From Erodium maritimum (Eukaryota; Streptophyta; Magnoliopsida; Geraniales; Geraniaceae), in assembly GCA_963921825.1 (NCBI GenBank), contig OY997591.1:52863031-52927030 (forward strand): a stretch of DNA of 64,000 bases, read 5' to 3'. Within the stretch, counting starts at the first letter, position 1. Each line of letters begins with the position of its first letter. The position numbers were made by a program, and so were the translations under genes. The notes beneath the pieces were generated by a model, which ran no database searches, had not been told where the DNA came from, and saw only the letters and a program-made list of their open reading frames with translations. Below are positions 24,410 to 36,389 of the stretch, piece by piece.

Positions 24410-26917
24410 ATGGGTTCGGACAGCAAGAATCAGCAGCTCCTGTCGAAGATCGCCACCAGCGACCGGCACGGCGAGAACTCTCCGTACTTCGATGGCTGGA
24501 AAGCCTATGACCTCGATCCTTTCCACCATACTCAAAACCCTTCCGGTGTCATCCAGATGGGTCTCGCGGAGAATCAGGTACGTAGAGATCGTTTTTATTG
24601 CATTAAATGTATCATAATCATGAAACATTATGTGTGATCGAATGAATGCATGATTTCAGCTGTCGTTCGACTTGATCGAAGAGTGGATAAAGGCGAACCC
24701 TGCAGCCTCGGTATGTACTCCCGAAGGAGTTGACAAGTTCAGGGACATTGCCAACTTTCAGAGCTACTATGGGTTGCCTGAGTTCACGCAGGCAGTGGCT
24801 AAGTTCATGGGCAGAGTGAGGGGTGGGAGGGTCACATTTGATCCCGACCGCATAGTTATGAGCGGAGGAGCCACCGGAGCCAACGAGCTCGTCATGTTCT
24901 GTTTGGCTGACCCTGGGGACGCTTTCCTCGTTCCTTCTCCTTACTATCCTGCGTAAGTACCGTCTATATATTCACTCGTAACATTTTAAGTCTAAGAAAA
25001 TTATTGTTTGAGAATATTCATTATAAAATTGTAATGTTATATTCGTAAACTATATCCAATATATTCACAATAACATATTAGAGGAGAGAGCACATATTAT
25101 ACCAAAAATCTCTTTTGATTTTTCGGTCATATGTCTAAACTGTACACTTAATTTATCTCCTATATACATTTAGAAAGTTTTTTTTTCTGATTAACATTTT
25201 CTTTTTATGAATAGCATGATTCACCAACTTTTACTCCTTTATTCTGATAAACACACATTTCTGTATCAGTCGTAAATCATTTTCTAAAAAAATAATTATG
25301 TCAGCTGAAGTGTTAGGTGGACGGGTCCAAATGTTAATCAGTGTGCATTTAAAGAAGTCTATAGTCAAGGTGGGACCATATGTTTTGGAAACATCCACTC
25401 ACATTTGTTTCTATTTCCGAGCTTGCGTGCACGGTTGAGGGGTCAACTTTGTTCGCCAACAAATATGTTTTTAATTACTTGGTCAATGTCAGGGAATATT
25501 TAAGTCAACATGTAGAAGGTAGGTCAACCTTTTTCTTTTCTGGTATTATCTATGAAAAGAAACTTAACTTTCAGACATCCAAAAAAGTTTAGCTACTTGC
25601 CAACATTAATTAGTGTAATCCAGCAGCAGTAGCGCTGACTTATGTAGTTATTTTAATCCAAAGTAAGACTAATCAGTTGTATAATAATCAGCCGTAAAAT
25701 ATCAAACTTTATTGTAAAATGTTTGTTTAATATAATGCAGATACAGTTGTTTACTTTAATCCGTGCAACATTTTTGGTTTCTGGTTGTGGTTGGAAAGTG
25801 TTTTTTTTTTTATGTTGGCCAGTAATTAAGTTATTTTGTTCCTCCTTTCTCTTAAAAATGGGTTTCAATTTAAATATGTTTTACTGATCGAACAAATATA
25901 TAACGCAGAAACGACCGTGACCTAAGGTGGCGCACGGGAGCGGAGATCATTCCGGTACAATGCGGCAGCTCAAATGGATTCAAGATAACAAGAGAAGCAC
26001 TCGAAAAATCGTACTCGCTTGCCCGAGAGCGCGACATCAACGTAAAAGGCGTGCTTCTAACGAACCCGTCGAACCCTTTGGGGACCATCCTAGACCGGGA
26101 CACTCTCAAGAGCGTAGTCAGCTTCATCAACGACAAAAACATCCACCTAGTCGTGGACGAGATCTACGCCGCCACCGTCTTCGCCTTCCCGGACTTCGTG
26201 AGCGTGGCCGAGGTCATCCAAGATATGTCCGACTCCGACTCGTGCAACCCCGACCTCGTACACATGGTGTACAGCCTCTCGAAAGACATGGGCATGCCCG
26301 GGTTCCGGGTCGGGATAGTCTACTCCTTCAACGACCACGTCGTGACCGTCGGGCGGAAGATGTCGAGCTTCGGGCTGGTGTCGACCCAGACGCAGCACCT
26401 CCTGGCGGCGATGCTCTCCGACGACGCGTTCGTCGAGAAGTTCCTGGCGGAGAGCAGGCGGAGGCTCGCCGCGAGGCACGGGGTGTTCACGGAAGGGCTG
26501 AAAGAAGTGGGTATCGGGTGCTTGGAGAGCAACGCGGGTCTCTACTTCTGGATGGACCTGAGGAAGCTTCTCAAGGAGGAGACGTTCGAGGCCGAGATGG
26601 TGTTGTGGAGGGTGATCGTCAACGAGGTGAAGCTGAACGTGTCGCCTGGCTCGTCGTTTCACTGCGTGGAGCCGGGTTGGTTCAGGGTATGCTTCGCCAA
26701 CATGGACGATGAGACGGTCCAAGTGGCGCTCAAGAGGATCAGGACCTTCGTCGGGAAGAACGTTAACGAGGACGTTGCGCCGATGAGGAGGAAGAAGAGG
26801 TTCTCGGACAACCTCAGGCTCAGCTTCTCGTCCTCTCGGAGGTACGATGACAACGCCGTACTATCGCCTCACATAATGGCGTCCCCTCATTCGCCTCTTG
26901 TTCGTGCAAGAACATGA
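24410..26917 (+). CDS. ACS: 1-aminocyclopropane-1-carboxylate synthase, type 1
   Basis: PLP enzyme that converts S-adenosylmethionine to ACC, the rate-limiting step of ethylene synthesis in the cytosol. Exons are 24410-24577, 24660-24952 and 25909-26917; all introns are GT-AG, and the coding length is 1,470 nt (489 aa), normal for the family. Landmarks: MGLAENQ (residues 50-56) at the exon 1 end; [26 protein letters not shown] ending exon 2; [14 protein letters not shown] (D237, Y240); [10 protein letters not shown] with PLP lysine K279; and the substrate-binding arginine in WFRVCF (R413). The C-terminus makes it type 1: RLSF (S459, the CDPK site, equivalent to tomato ACS2 S460) and three Ser-Pro MAPK sites (S473, S479, S482). 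Residue 155, spanning the exon 2/3 joint, is Asn where many homologues have Phe. Intron 2 (956 bp) is long and AT-rich. No disabling change is seen. Confidence 0.96.
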
Positions 26918-27248
26918 TCTTTGATACGTATAAGTTGTTTCGACCGATAAGGTGAGGGATTGATCTTTTTAGTAACTGTGTGATAGGGAGAAAGAATATA
27001 GTATTGAATAATTAACTAGGAGGATATGTTTTTAACCAATTGATGTAGATATATGCAGTGGGTCTATATGCATATATACCAAGGAATTGGTATAGATATA
27101 TTTGTTTTTGCTGGCATTTTATTTCATCGTCCGTGACTCGGGGAAGCTATTTCCTGAGTTATTAATGATGTTCAAGGCTCCAAGCGCTTTTGGACGCCTT
27201 GTAAGAGTCGGCAGTTGTCATGATTTGGTTTACAGTGTGGTTTGTAAT

Positions 27249-27254
27249 AATAAA
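27249..27254 (+). terminator. Candidate poly(A) signal of ACS gene
   Basis: AATAAA about 330 bp after the stop codon, in T-rich DNA and about 85 bp before the LTR of the downstream copia element. Confidence 0.5.
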
Positions 27255-27338
27255 GTTTCAAGATTTATGGTTTCAGTTATTATTGTTTTGTTTGGGTTAT
27301 CCATCCTCCAACTACATGTCTAGCTTAGTTAGCAATGG

Positions 27339-27484
27339 TGATTGAATTGGTTTTCTTATTTTTCTCACTGATCTCATTCAGTTGAATGCAATTTTGATCA
27401 CTGATTCAAATACAGGATATATGTAATCTTATTAACAAAATACAAATGATAATAATTATCTTAATCATAATATATTATCTAACA
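27339..27484 (-). repeat. 3' LTR of the copia element
   Basis: 146 bp. It differs from the other LTR mainly by an extra segment of about 20 bp near its inner end ('ttaatcataatatattatc'), so the pair is well diverged or the right copy carries a deletion. Confidence 0.75.
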
Positions 27485-27539
27485 CGTCCCTGCAGTCTGA
27501 ATGGAAGGAGGCAGAACGTTGAGACTGGTCCTGAAATCA

Positions 27540-27670
27540 GTAAAAAAACTTGAGGAAGCCCCTTTGTGAAAATATCAGCAATCTAGGACCAAGAAGGGAC
27601 CTTTAGCAACTTTCTCCCGAACAAAGTGAATGTCAATATGCTTCGTGCGTTGATGTTGAACTAGGTTTAA
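27540..27670 (-). pseudogene. Copia RNase H C-terminal remnant
   Basis: The minus-strand translation contains HQRTKHIDIHFVREKVAKG and then FHKGASSSFFTDF, corresponding to the 'TKHIDI..HFVRE' and 'D.FTKGL' ending of copia RNase H. The ADIFTKG aspartate region is damaged (a stop precedes YFHKG). Immediately upstream lies the integrase/RT linker, so at least 1.2 kb encoding RT and most of RNase H is missing. Confidence 0.75.
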
Positions 27671-27731
27671 GGATACATGCTATACTTCGCATAGCCATAG
27701 GATGAAGATTGGGTGGTGGATGAGGAAAAAC

Positions 27732-29199
27732 CTAAATCGGCTGGGTATGAGGAGTGATCACGCTGGGAGCAGGCGAATGTCGAAGTCTGGGAGAGGCAGG
27801 ATTGGCCGGTGAGTTGGATGATAGTGGCTCTCGGATTGTGGGAGAGGCGGGATTAGATGGGATGGCTCGGGCAGAAGAGGTTGGGACTGATTTGTTAGGT
27901 TCTAGCTGCTGCAAAAAAGTAAGTCGAAGTAGAGGGGACACGCTATCATCCAAAAAAGAGTAGTCAACATGTGAGATTCGAGAAATAGATGAGTAGGGGA
28001 ATGACGTTTCATCAAAGATAACTACAAATGATAATTTTGTTACGTTGAATATCGAAACATTTATACCCTCTATGTTGCGAAGGAAATCCCAGAAAGACAC
28101 AAGGTGAAGATCGAGATTGTAACTTGTTAATATGAGTAGATGGAATAAGAGGATAACGTAGACAACCAAAAGTGCGAATACGAGAATATAGAGGAGTCCG
28201 ATGAAAAAGAAATTGAGTTGGGGAAGAAAAATGCAGCACGTTAGAAGGAATAATGTTATACAGATAATAGACATAAGCAGAGCACGATGCCAAAAAGAAG
28301 CAGGAAGAGATGCATGAATAAGTAGAATACGAACCAGATTGTTAACAAATCATATCTTACGTTCAGCACGACCATTTTGAGACGAGGTATGAGGACAGGA
28401 GAAGCGAAAAACCATACCTGTAGAAGTACAAAACTGATAAAATAGAGCATTATCAAACTCCTTCCCGTTATCACGTTGAATTTTTTTGATAAAGCATCCA
28501 AATTGGGTATGAACATATGCATTAAACATAGTAAATATAGAAAAAACTTGCGACTTAGCACCCAAAGGAAATGTCCACAAATAATTAGTGGTATCATCAA
28601 GCAGTAACAAATAATAACGATGACCAGCTGAGCTTAAAACAACAGATGTCCACAAATCAACATGAATAATATAAAACGGAGAATAAGTAGAATTCGACGA
28701 AGTAACGAAAGGCAATCAAGTTCGTTTTCCAAAAAAAAAAAGACTAACAGATAAAAAACTTATTATGTTGTAGTGCATGAAATCAAATTCTGACTACGAA
28801 GGGAGGCGAAAACCGGTTCCCCAAGATGACCTAACCGGGAATGCCAAATTGATGGAGAAAAAACAGCAAGAGCCGAAGGTGAACCAGAAGAGACAAACGA
28901 GGTGACTAGATAAAAATCACTGGAACTGTTACATCTCAAAACTGGAGTGCCCGTCCGAAAATCATTCACAAAAAAGACAAGAGGCTCAAATTCAATTGTA
29001 GCATTATTATCAGTGACAAAACGACGAACGGATACAAGAATCTTAATAAGCTTAGGGGCATGTAATACATCATTCAAACGTAAAGAAGGGTGAGTGGATA
29101 ATAAAGTTGCTTGAATTAAAATAAGAGTCCAAACTACCTGAGTTGGCACTCATATGAGAAGAAACCCTTGTGTCCATATACCAATTTGGATCCGGTTGC
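27732..29199 (-). pseudogene. Copia protease end and integrase, plus linker
   Basis: Minus-strand reading in several frames. The protease motif reads WYMDTRVSSHMS near 29170, so the catalytic DTG has become DTR. The pre-integrase zinc region IWHSRLGHLGEPV follows (about 28850-28800). The integrase core at 28715-28350 has HVDLW, IQRDNGKEF and HTSSQNGRAERK, giving an intact-looking D-D-E set. Its C-terminal part (28293-28012) has FLFHRTPLYSRIRTFGCLRYP and FLGFPSQHRGYKCFD. A Ser/Pro-rich linker ends near 27732. Frameshifts and stops make the whole non-functional. Confidence 0.8.
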
Positions 29200-30226
29200 T
29201 ATAGAGTCATCGTATGCATGGCATGATCAATGTCGGTGGGTATAGAGGAGACCGAGTGAGCCTGAGGATGCGGACCCAAAACATCGTGTGAATTCCCGAA
29301 TGACTTGACAAGCATGTGAGGTGAAGAACCATTCCATGGTTGAGTATGATAAGGGCATGGAGGCATGGGCCACGGACCGCCAGCCCAAGCCTGGTGTTTA
29401 GGCTTCAAATGAGGCGAAGACGGAGCTGAGGCACCATTCGGACTAGAATAAAACTGAGACCAGCCACCGTGAGGTCCAGAAGAATGTCCTCCTCGGTAAT
29501 TTTTACGGCCTCCTCGTCCACGCTGGTTCTTGGAGCCAAGGGATGCTTGATCGGGAGAGGGGGTCTTGGGACTGTTGTGAGCTACAGACTCTGTATTAGA
29601 GGTGGCCACCAATGCTTAATTAGAGGACAAAATACCTGATGCTGCCATTTTTTTGCTTACACATTTCCTCCGTAATCAACCGAGATTTAGATCATAAAAC
29701 GACGGGAAAGTATCACATTGCTGAATAAGTGCGGCAATGTTATCATATGCAGTAGATGAACCCGCAACAAGCTGAAGCAAAAGACGATTATTGGAGACAA
29801 GAGCCCCAACATTCGATAGCTGATAAGATAAGTTCTTGACAATAAGCATATACATTCGAAAAGTCACCCAATCGGGTACTAGAGAATTGTTGCTAGAGAT
29901 AAATAGCACGAGAGAAAAATATTGCTGAGAGCTAATCAAGCACGAGCAGTAGTTGTATCAGGCTCAATAATAGTTTGCAAAAAATCAGATGAAACAGTAC
30001 CGTATATCCCTTGTAATACCGTAGTGTCTAATCGATACCATAAAGCAGGATTAGTAAAAAAAATAGAGGATGAATCAACCTGAGCCATGGACACATGGTG
30101 TGACCGAGCAGCAGAACTGGCTCCAGTCGTGGCAGGTTGTGTCCGAGCTACAAAATCTGCTCCAACCGTGGCAGATAAAGCACCACATATGGCTTCATTT
30201 CATTTGTCAGTAACCACAACAGCAAT
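29199..30226 (-). pseudogene. Copia gag, middle and C-terminal part
   Basis: Minus strand. UBN2-type gag helices (about 30226-29676) are followed by a glycine/arginine-rich C-terminus (29612-29199) with NQRGRGGRKNYRGGHSSGPHG, which replaces a zinc knuckle as in other short-LTR copia elements, and end TDIDHAMHTMTL before the protease. The N-terminal third lies on the far side of the gypsy insertion at 42825-43065. Confidence 0.7.
30222..30226. other. Target duplication GCAAT, left copy
   Basis: Matches 42825-42829; together they define the chromovirus insertion into copia gag. Confidence 0.95.
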
Positions 30227-30517
30227 TGTCACGCCCCAAATCTGGTTTTGACCGGACTCGAGAAGTGAATTAAAAAACTGATAAATAAATAATGATAACT
30301 AAAATAAACTTTAAATACATAACTTCGAAAAGTGTAAATCTGAAACCAACCAACGAATCATAATCTCAAAATGTAATAAAAATTGTAAGTTTACTACACA
30401 AATGAGAAAGTACGTCTCTAATAAGATAAACTCCCAGACCCTCAATGAGCTCCCGAGCTCTGAGATGTCCTACAACCTACTCAGCAAAGAAACCTGTAAT
30501 ACAACAGAAAACACGAA

Positions 30518-30535
30518 GGGGGGGGGGGGGGGGGG
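30518..30535. repeat. Poly(G) run in the 3' LTR
   Basis: 18 Gs next to the conserved stem-loop; the partner LTR has 'gaaggaggg' at the same place (about 38686-38693). Confidence 0.9.
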
Positions 30536-30549
30536 TGAGCTTACGCTCA
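30536..30549 (-). other. Conserved LTR stem-loop (chromovirus 3' LTR)
   Basis: On the minus strand, TGAGCGTAAGCTCA, 309 bp from the LTR end. The partner copy is at 38694-38707. Confidence 0.75.
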
Positions 30550-32970
30550 GTAGGAAAAAGTAATAAGATAAAAGAGACCCCGTTTTAACAGTAAACAGAT
30601 TAGACAAATAACCAACGGAAATTGAATAGGAATAACAAGAATCACAATAATTGAAGAAGGTACTACTCAAGAAAATCAACGGAAATATAACGAATGTAAC
30701 AAATAACCGATTAAATTAAAGAGCACCCAACACAGAAATAACACTATCAAACCCATGACTCCGATCCGTACACTAACCGATACATCATATCAGATTGCCC
30801 CTCAGTCCAGAGGATACACATGCCGTCAGGACTTCCCGAAGCATTCCCTCAGAATGCGTATCGTCGGAGGTCCCGTAAATGTCTCCAAAGGACCACAGAT
30901 CATCAGGACAAAAACAGTCACACGTCATACCGGAAACGCACATCGGAGTACATAATCGTATACCATACCGGAACTGCACATCGGACTAGGTATCTTCCCG
31001 GTATGTCCACCTCGGGGTCCACACTCACATCATACAGGAACCGCACCTCGGTCTAGATGTCTTCCCGGCATGTCCACCACGGGGTGCACACTCAAAACAC
31101 ACAAAAGCATAACACACCCAATACGGTCATACACAACGTCAACCAAGCTTACCATCATGACTTACCAACTACGCATCATCGTTCTATCACTCACCCGATC
31201 ATATCCATCAGCACAATCAATTCACACTAAAACATTCATCCAATATTTCAATCATAGCACGGAACAACCGTTCATAACACAATCATCATAGTTCAATTAA
31301 TCTAGTTTGACTCTTAACTTATCTTATGAACGGAGCATGCATCGGTCTTGAGGGAGAACAATCAACCATACATTCAATCAGCAAGCAAGTCCTAAGGCTC
31401 GACATGGCCATTCTACCAGCACGACAATTTCCCAAGATATTGAAAACGGTTAACTAGTGAATCACATTCTATATGCATACTATGACTCGTCCGGTTATTA
31501 TTATAATTGAAAAACGATTATTCTAGTGAATCACATCCTACATGCAATCTATGACCCTTCTCTTTATTATTATCCTATAGGCATACTATTAGCGTTAAAT
31601 AAATTCCCAGAGGAGGTTAGTACTTTTCCCTACCTCAAGACAAACCAACAGCTACGTCTCCTCGCTGCTGACGACCGGGCCTACCTCCGATCTTCTCGGG
31701 CGAAGTCCAAGTCTGGGTTTCACAGGCAAAGTTTCCAATCAGTCGCGGTAAAGTCCAAAGTCCTTAGATTTGTCCATTAAGACCTTTAATTAACAAGTTT
31801 TAAGTCATTTAAATTAAATTAATTAATTTATTAAAAATTCCGACTCGGATTTAACCCGGATCCGAGAACCAGACCCGAATCCCACCCGATCCAGAACCCA
31901 GACCCGACTGGACCCAGGACCGACCCGAACTCGACTCCAGACCCGACCCAGACCCGGTCCAGGCTCGAGTCTGGACTCGCCCAAACGGACTTGGGCCTGG
32001 TCCGAGGCCTGGCCCAGCCCGAGCACAACCGGGATTCAGTCTGGCCTAAGGCCCAACTGAATCGAGGTTGGTCCTGGCCCGCTGCCAATCCTGGCCCAAA
32101 GCCCTAATCTGCTAGGGTTTCAGACTGGTCCGAGCACGGCGAGGTTCCAGGCGAAGGCGGCGAGGTTCAGGTCTTGCCGCGGCGGCGGACGGTGTTAGGA
32201 GGCGAGGGAAGGACGAGGGAGAGTGGCTGGTGCGAAACCCGAGCCTCGCCGCCCAGATCTGGCGGTGTTGAAGCTCGCCGGCGAGGGAAAGCCAGAACTG
32301 GAGGTCGAGGACTCCAACGTTCCTCTCCGGTCACTCCCGGCTCAAAACGAGCTCGAGGACTCGCGATTTTCAGGCAAGGGGTAGAGGGGAAGATGAATCA
32401 GCTCGGGACGAGGCTCACCAAGGCTTATTTCTATGGTTGAAGGCGCGACGGAGCTCGGATTGAAGACGGCGGCTAGGGTTCGCTTTGGTTCGAGGAAGAG
32501 AAGGGAAGGAAGAAGGTTTCAGGTAGTGGGGCTTTGTCATGGGTAGAAGCAGAAGAAGGAGAAGAAGAAGGAGGAGAAAGAAGAAGAAGAGAGGCCGGAG
32601 AAAAGACGGCGACGATGCTCTGGTTCGGGTTCGCAAGAGAGAGAAAACGTGAGGAAGAAGACGCCTCGATCTGCGTGCGTGCGAAATGAGCAGCAGAAGG
32701 GACGCGAACTAGGGTAAGTCGCGCGTGGATTTGGACCGCGTGCTCTTGGGCCGAGTGCTCTTGGGCCGAGTTCGGGCGTCACGTGGGCTTGGCCCGCGTT
32801 GGTGAGTTGGGCCTGGTCCTCTGACCGGCCCAGTCTAGCCCAAATGATCAACTTTCCTTTTTTTTCTTCTTTTCTGAACTCGTTTCAATTTTTCAGTCTG
32901 ATTTCCAACCACGACGTTGCAAGTCGATAAAATTAATATTTTAATTCTTCTATTTGAGACGGTCTTTACA

Positions 32971-32988
32971 GTCTACCCCCCTTAAAAG
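32971..32988 (-). promoter_or_regulatory. Polypurine tract
   Basis: On the minus strand this reads 'cttttaaggggggtagac', directly abutting the 3' LTR; it is the expected plus-strand primer site. Confidence 0.85.
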
Positions 32989-33021
32989 ATTTTCGTCCTC
33001 GAAATTTAAAACGGACGTACC

Positions 33022-33744
33022 TCAAGGGTCGAATAGGCTGGGGTACTTCGCACGGACCTCTTCCTCGCGCTCCCAGGTAGACTCTGCTCCATGGTGCTTC
33101 CACTGCACACGTACCAGTGGGATAGTCCTGTCCCACAGGACCTTGTCTCGTCGATCCAGAATCCTGACTGGCTGCTCCTCATATGACACATCCTCCGCCA
33201 CCTCGATGTCAACCCACTCTATCACATGGGAGGGATCCGCGGTGTACTTCCGCAACAGGGACACATGGAAGACGTTGTGAACGTTCCCGAGCTGTGGTGG
33301 CAAAGCAAGGCGGTAGGCAACAACTCCAACTCTGCCCAAGATCTCGAAGGGTCCGATAAACCGCCGGTACAACTTGCCTCCGCCACGGTTAAACCGTACA
33401 AGTCCTCTCTTCGGACTCACCTTCAAGAAAACATGATCACCAACCGAAAACTCAAGAGGCCTGCGCCGCCTATCTGCATAACTCTTCTGACGACTCTGCG
33501 CGGTCTTCAGCCGATCCCGAATCAGCGCGACCTTCTCGGTCGTCTCCTGGACAATCTCCGGACTCAATAGGATCCGGTCTCCTACCTCTGCCCAACACAC
33601 GGGCGACCAGCACGGCCTACCATACAACGCCTCAAATAGTGGCATCCCAATACTTGCCTGGAAGCTGTTGTTGTAGGCGAGCTCCACTAAAGGTAGGTGG
33701 TCCTCCCATGACCCTCGAAAGTCCAATACACAAGCTCGTAGCAT
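33022..33744 (-). pseudogene. Chromovirus integrase C-terminus and chromodomain
   Basis: An open 240-codon stretch covering the end of the integrase catalytic core ([10 protein letters not shown] lies just upstream; then [29 protein letters not shown]), the GPF/Y-type region (FIGPFEILGRVG) and a C-terminal chromodomain-like segment [20 protein letters not shown]. Chromodomains steer integration to modified chromatin. The upstream part of the same integrase is broken by five amber codons within 81 bp (33769-33849). Confidence 0.88.
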
Positions 33745-34311
33745 ATCCTCCAGTATCTGTATAGTGCGCTATGACTGACCGTCGGTCTATGGGTGATAAG
33801 CTGTGCTAAGCAAGACCTAGGTCCCCAACTCTCTCTACAAGCTCTCCTAGAATCTGGAGGTGAAACGCAGATCTCGGTCGGACACAATCGACACCGGCAC
33901 CCCGTGAAGACGGATGATCTCTCGAATATACAACCTACTTAGGGTATCCACCGTATATGTCATCCTCATGGCCAAGAAGTGTTCCGACTTGGTCATTCAG
34001 TCGACCACCACCCAGACTGCGTCGTGCCCTCTCGGCGATCTCGGCAAGCCACTCACGAAGTCCATCGTGACGTGCTCCCACTTCCACTATGCAATCGGTA
34101 ACGGCTGTAGTAGACCGGGGGGACGCTGATACTCGACCTTCACCTGCTGACAAGTGAGGCATCTAAAAACAAACTTTGTGACTGCTCTACGCATCCCGCT
34201 CCACCAGAACTGCCGTCCGAGGTCCCGATACATCTTGGTGCCACCCGGGTGCACATCAAGACGGGAGTGGTGACACTCTCTCAACACGATGTCCCTACAA
34301 GCCAGTGGCAC
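33745..34311 (-). pseudogene. Chromovirus integrase N-terminus and core, broken
   Basis: The HHCC zinc finger is intact (ECHHSRLDVHPG ... CLTCQQV) at 34311-34130. An amber stop at 34087-34089 follows, where the sister element has CAG. The core then contains MDFVSGLP and SIVSDRD (two catalytic aspartates). Five further amber stops lie at 33847, 33835, 33817, 33787 and 33769. The sister element at 60294-63233 has W, Q, E, Q and E at these sites. Confidence 0.85.
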
Positions 34312-34559
34312 AAACAGTCGTCCCAGGTAACGTAGACCCTGATCGGCACTCTGCTCTCAGCCTTCGGTCCCAGTACCGCTGACCATCCTCTCTCGAATCA
34401 CTGTTGTCTCAGCATCCCCGGCTTGTGCCTCCAGCACACGGGCAATAAGTGTGGGTTGCGCCACCAACGAACACATGGCCACGCCATCAGTGACCTCATC
34501 AAGCTCGAGTCGCAACAAGCTCAGCTCCTCCAACGTGTCCTACTCCCGGACTGAGATAC

Positions 34560-34884
34560 TAGCAACATTGTGAGTCGACTTCCTACTCAAGGCGTCGACG
34601 ACGACGTTCGCCTTGCCCGGGTGGTAAAGTAGATCGAAGTCGTACTCCTCCAACAACTCCATCCATCGCCTCTAGCGCATGTTCAAATCATGCTGGGAGA
34701 AAATATACTTGAGGCTCTTGTGATCCGAAAACACACGGAATCGCTCACCATACAAATAATGCCTCCAGCTCTTTAGAGCAAAGACCACTGCTGCCAACTC
34801 AAGGTCATGGGTCGGGTAGTTGCGCTCATGTATCTTCAAGTGTCTCGAGCCATATGCAACTACCTTCTCGGACTGCATCAACAC
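34560..34884 (-). pseudogene. Chromovirus RNase H, broken
   Basis: Minus strand: [40 protein letters not shown] and [16 protein letters not shown] are typical gypsy RNase H. The frame is cut by a TGA at 34888 (Gly in the sister element) and a TAG at 34672-34674 (CAG in the sister element). The final DALSR motif follows near 34590. Confidence 0.85.
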
Positions 34885-34887
34885 ACA

Positions 34888-36036
34888 TCACAGTCCCTCG
34901 CCAGAAGCGTCACAGTACACATCATAACCTACCCCGCGCTCTGGCACTAACAACACGGGCGCGGTGGTCAAGCGAGCCTTCAGCTCTATGAAGGACTGCT
35001 CACACTCATCAGTCCATATGAACTCAACCCCCTTGCGGGTCAAGGCGGTCATCGATGTTGCTAAACGTGAAAAGTCTCGGATGAAACGTCTGTAATATCT
35101 CGTCAAGCCGAGGAAGCTGCGGTTCTCGAAGACACTCTTGGGCCGTGCCCACTTAGAGATCGCGTCGATCTTCGCCGGATCGACGAGTATACCCTCCCGG
35201 GACACAACATGCCCGAGGAACTTCACCTCTGCGAGCCAGAACTCGCACTTCTCCAGGTTGTCATACAGATGATGAGTACGCAACAAAGTCAACACCGTCA
35301 TCCAATGCTCCTCATGAGCCTCCTCACTAGGCGAATAAATCAGTATGTCATCAACAAACACCACAACGAACTGATCTAGGTAGGGTCGGAAGATCACGTT
35401 CATCAGATCCATGAACGCTGCCGGTGCGTTTGTCAACCCGAACGGCATCACCAAGAACTCGTAGTGCCCATAACGAGTCCTAAACGCGGTCTTCTCCACG
35501 TCCTCATCCCAAACCCTTAGCTGGTAGTACCCTGATCGAAGGTTAATCTTCGAGAAGCACTTCGCTCCTCTCAACTGATCAAACAGGTCATCGATCCTCG
35601 GCATTGGATAACGGTTCTTCCCCGTAACCCGATTCAGCTTCCGGTAATCAATGCACATCCTCAATGCTCCTCCCTTCTTCTTCACGAAGAGGGAAGGTGC
35701 TCCAAACGGCGAAGCACTCGGTCGGATAAAGCCCTTCTCCCGGAGCTCCTCGAGTTGTCTTTTCAGCTCGACCAACTCGGCTGGTGCAAACCGATACGGG
35801 GCCATAGAGATCGGCGCCGTACCCGGGATCAAGTTGATCCTAAACTCCACCTCGCGCATTGGCGGTAATCCTGTCAACTCCTCCGGAAAGACCTCCGGGA
35901 ACTCGCACACCACTCTCGGTAGCTCTCTACTCGGTACAGCCTCCGGCTCATCACCCACGGCCAACGCAGATAGGAGTACTCCGCTCCTTTTGCCCAGAAC
36001 ACAGGTAACGACCGTGTCACCCGACACTACGGTCAC
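34888..36036 (-). pseudogene. Chromovirus reverse transcriptase
   Basis: Open for 382 codons. Motifs in order: [81 protein letters not shown] (catalytic YVDD-type, here FVDD), [17 protein letters not shown], and the start of RNase H ([10 protein letters not shown]). The first RT catalytic aspartate is replaced: KINL instead of KIDL. The frame differs from both gag and protease. Confidence 0.9.
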
Positions 36037-36095
36037 CTGTCAACGATAACAGTCGATCGACACCCGATACCTCGTCATCCAGTTCATCCCCAAAA

Positions 36096-36389
36096 TCACG
36101 TTAAAAGTAGGTCACCATAGAAAGGACAATCCGCCACAAGGATCTCACAGTCCCGACACACAATACTCAAAACTACCTCTCCCGTCACAGGTTTATCAAG
36201 GCACAAAGGTCTACTCAGAGACTCCACCCTCAACCCCAACATATGAGCAAAAGAAGAAGAGATGAAGGAATGAAATGCTCCAGTATCAAAAAAGAATGAT
36301 GTCCAAGAATTATAAAGCAAACACGTACCCTGCGTAGCCTCATGATCGGCGGAACGTCCCTCAGTCCTGGAGTCGGTGACGACATACAC
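36096..36389 (-). pseudogene. Chromovirus protease
   Basis: Retropepsin with FFDTGAFHSFISSSF (DTGA active site kept) after a short linker containing YVVTDSRTEG. It is in a different frame from gag upstream and RT downstream, indicating at least two frameshifts, since such elements usually have one gag-pol frame. Serine after DTGA is replaced by Phe relative to the sister element. Confidence 0.85.

Larger units (their letters stand above)
30227..32970 (-). repeat. 3' LTR of the chromovirus
   Basis: Window-left copy, TGTCACGCC...TTTACA on the plus strand. Contains an 18-G run at 30518-30535 absent from the other LTR, a zone of 'GACCCG'-rich degenerate repeats (about 31850-31990) and a GAA/GAG purine tract (about 32545-32600). 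Confidence 0.93.

Noticed and set aside
25927..26722. Long arginine-rich reading frames on both strands over the ACS third exon (261 codons plus, 191 codons minus)
   Set aside because: They are shadows of the GC-rich ACS coding frame, which alone carries conserved motifs and correct splice phase.
27334..27338. Possible target duplication for the short-LTR copia element
   Set aside because: AATGG at the left does not match TTGAT at the right (43253-43257); LTR ends may be imprecise or the ends diverged.
30820..31291. Short plus-strand frames repeated at 38913-39479
   Set aside because: They are duplicates simply because both LTRs contain them; LTRs of this kind do not code for protein.
32415..32851. 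Arg/Ser/Leu-rich frames on the minus strand in the chromovirus LTR
   Set aside because: They are translations of the GAA/CTT purine tract and lie wholly in a non-coding LTR; the same frames recur in the partner LTR.
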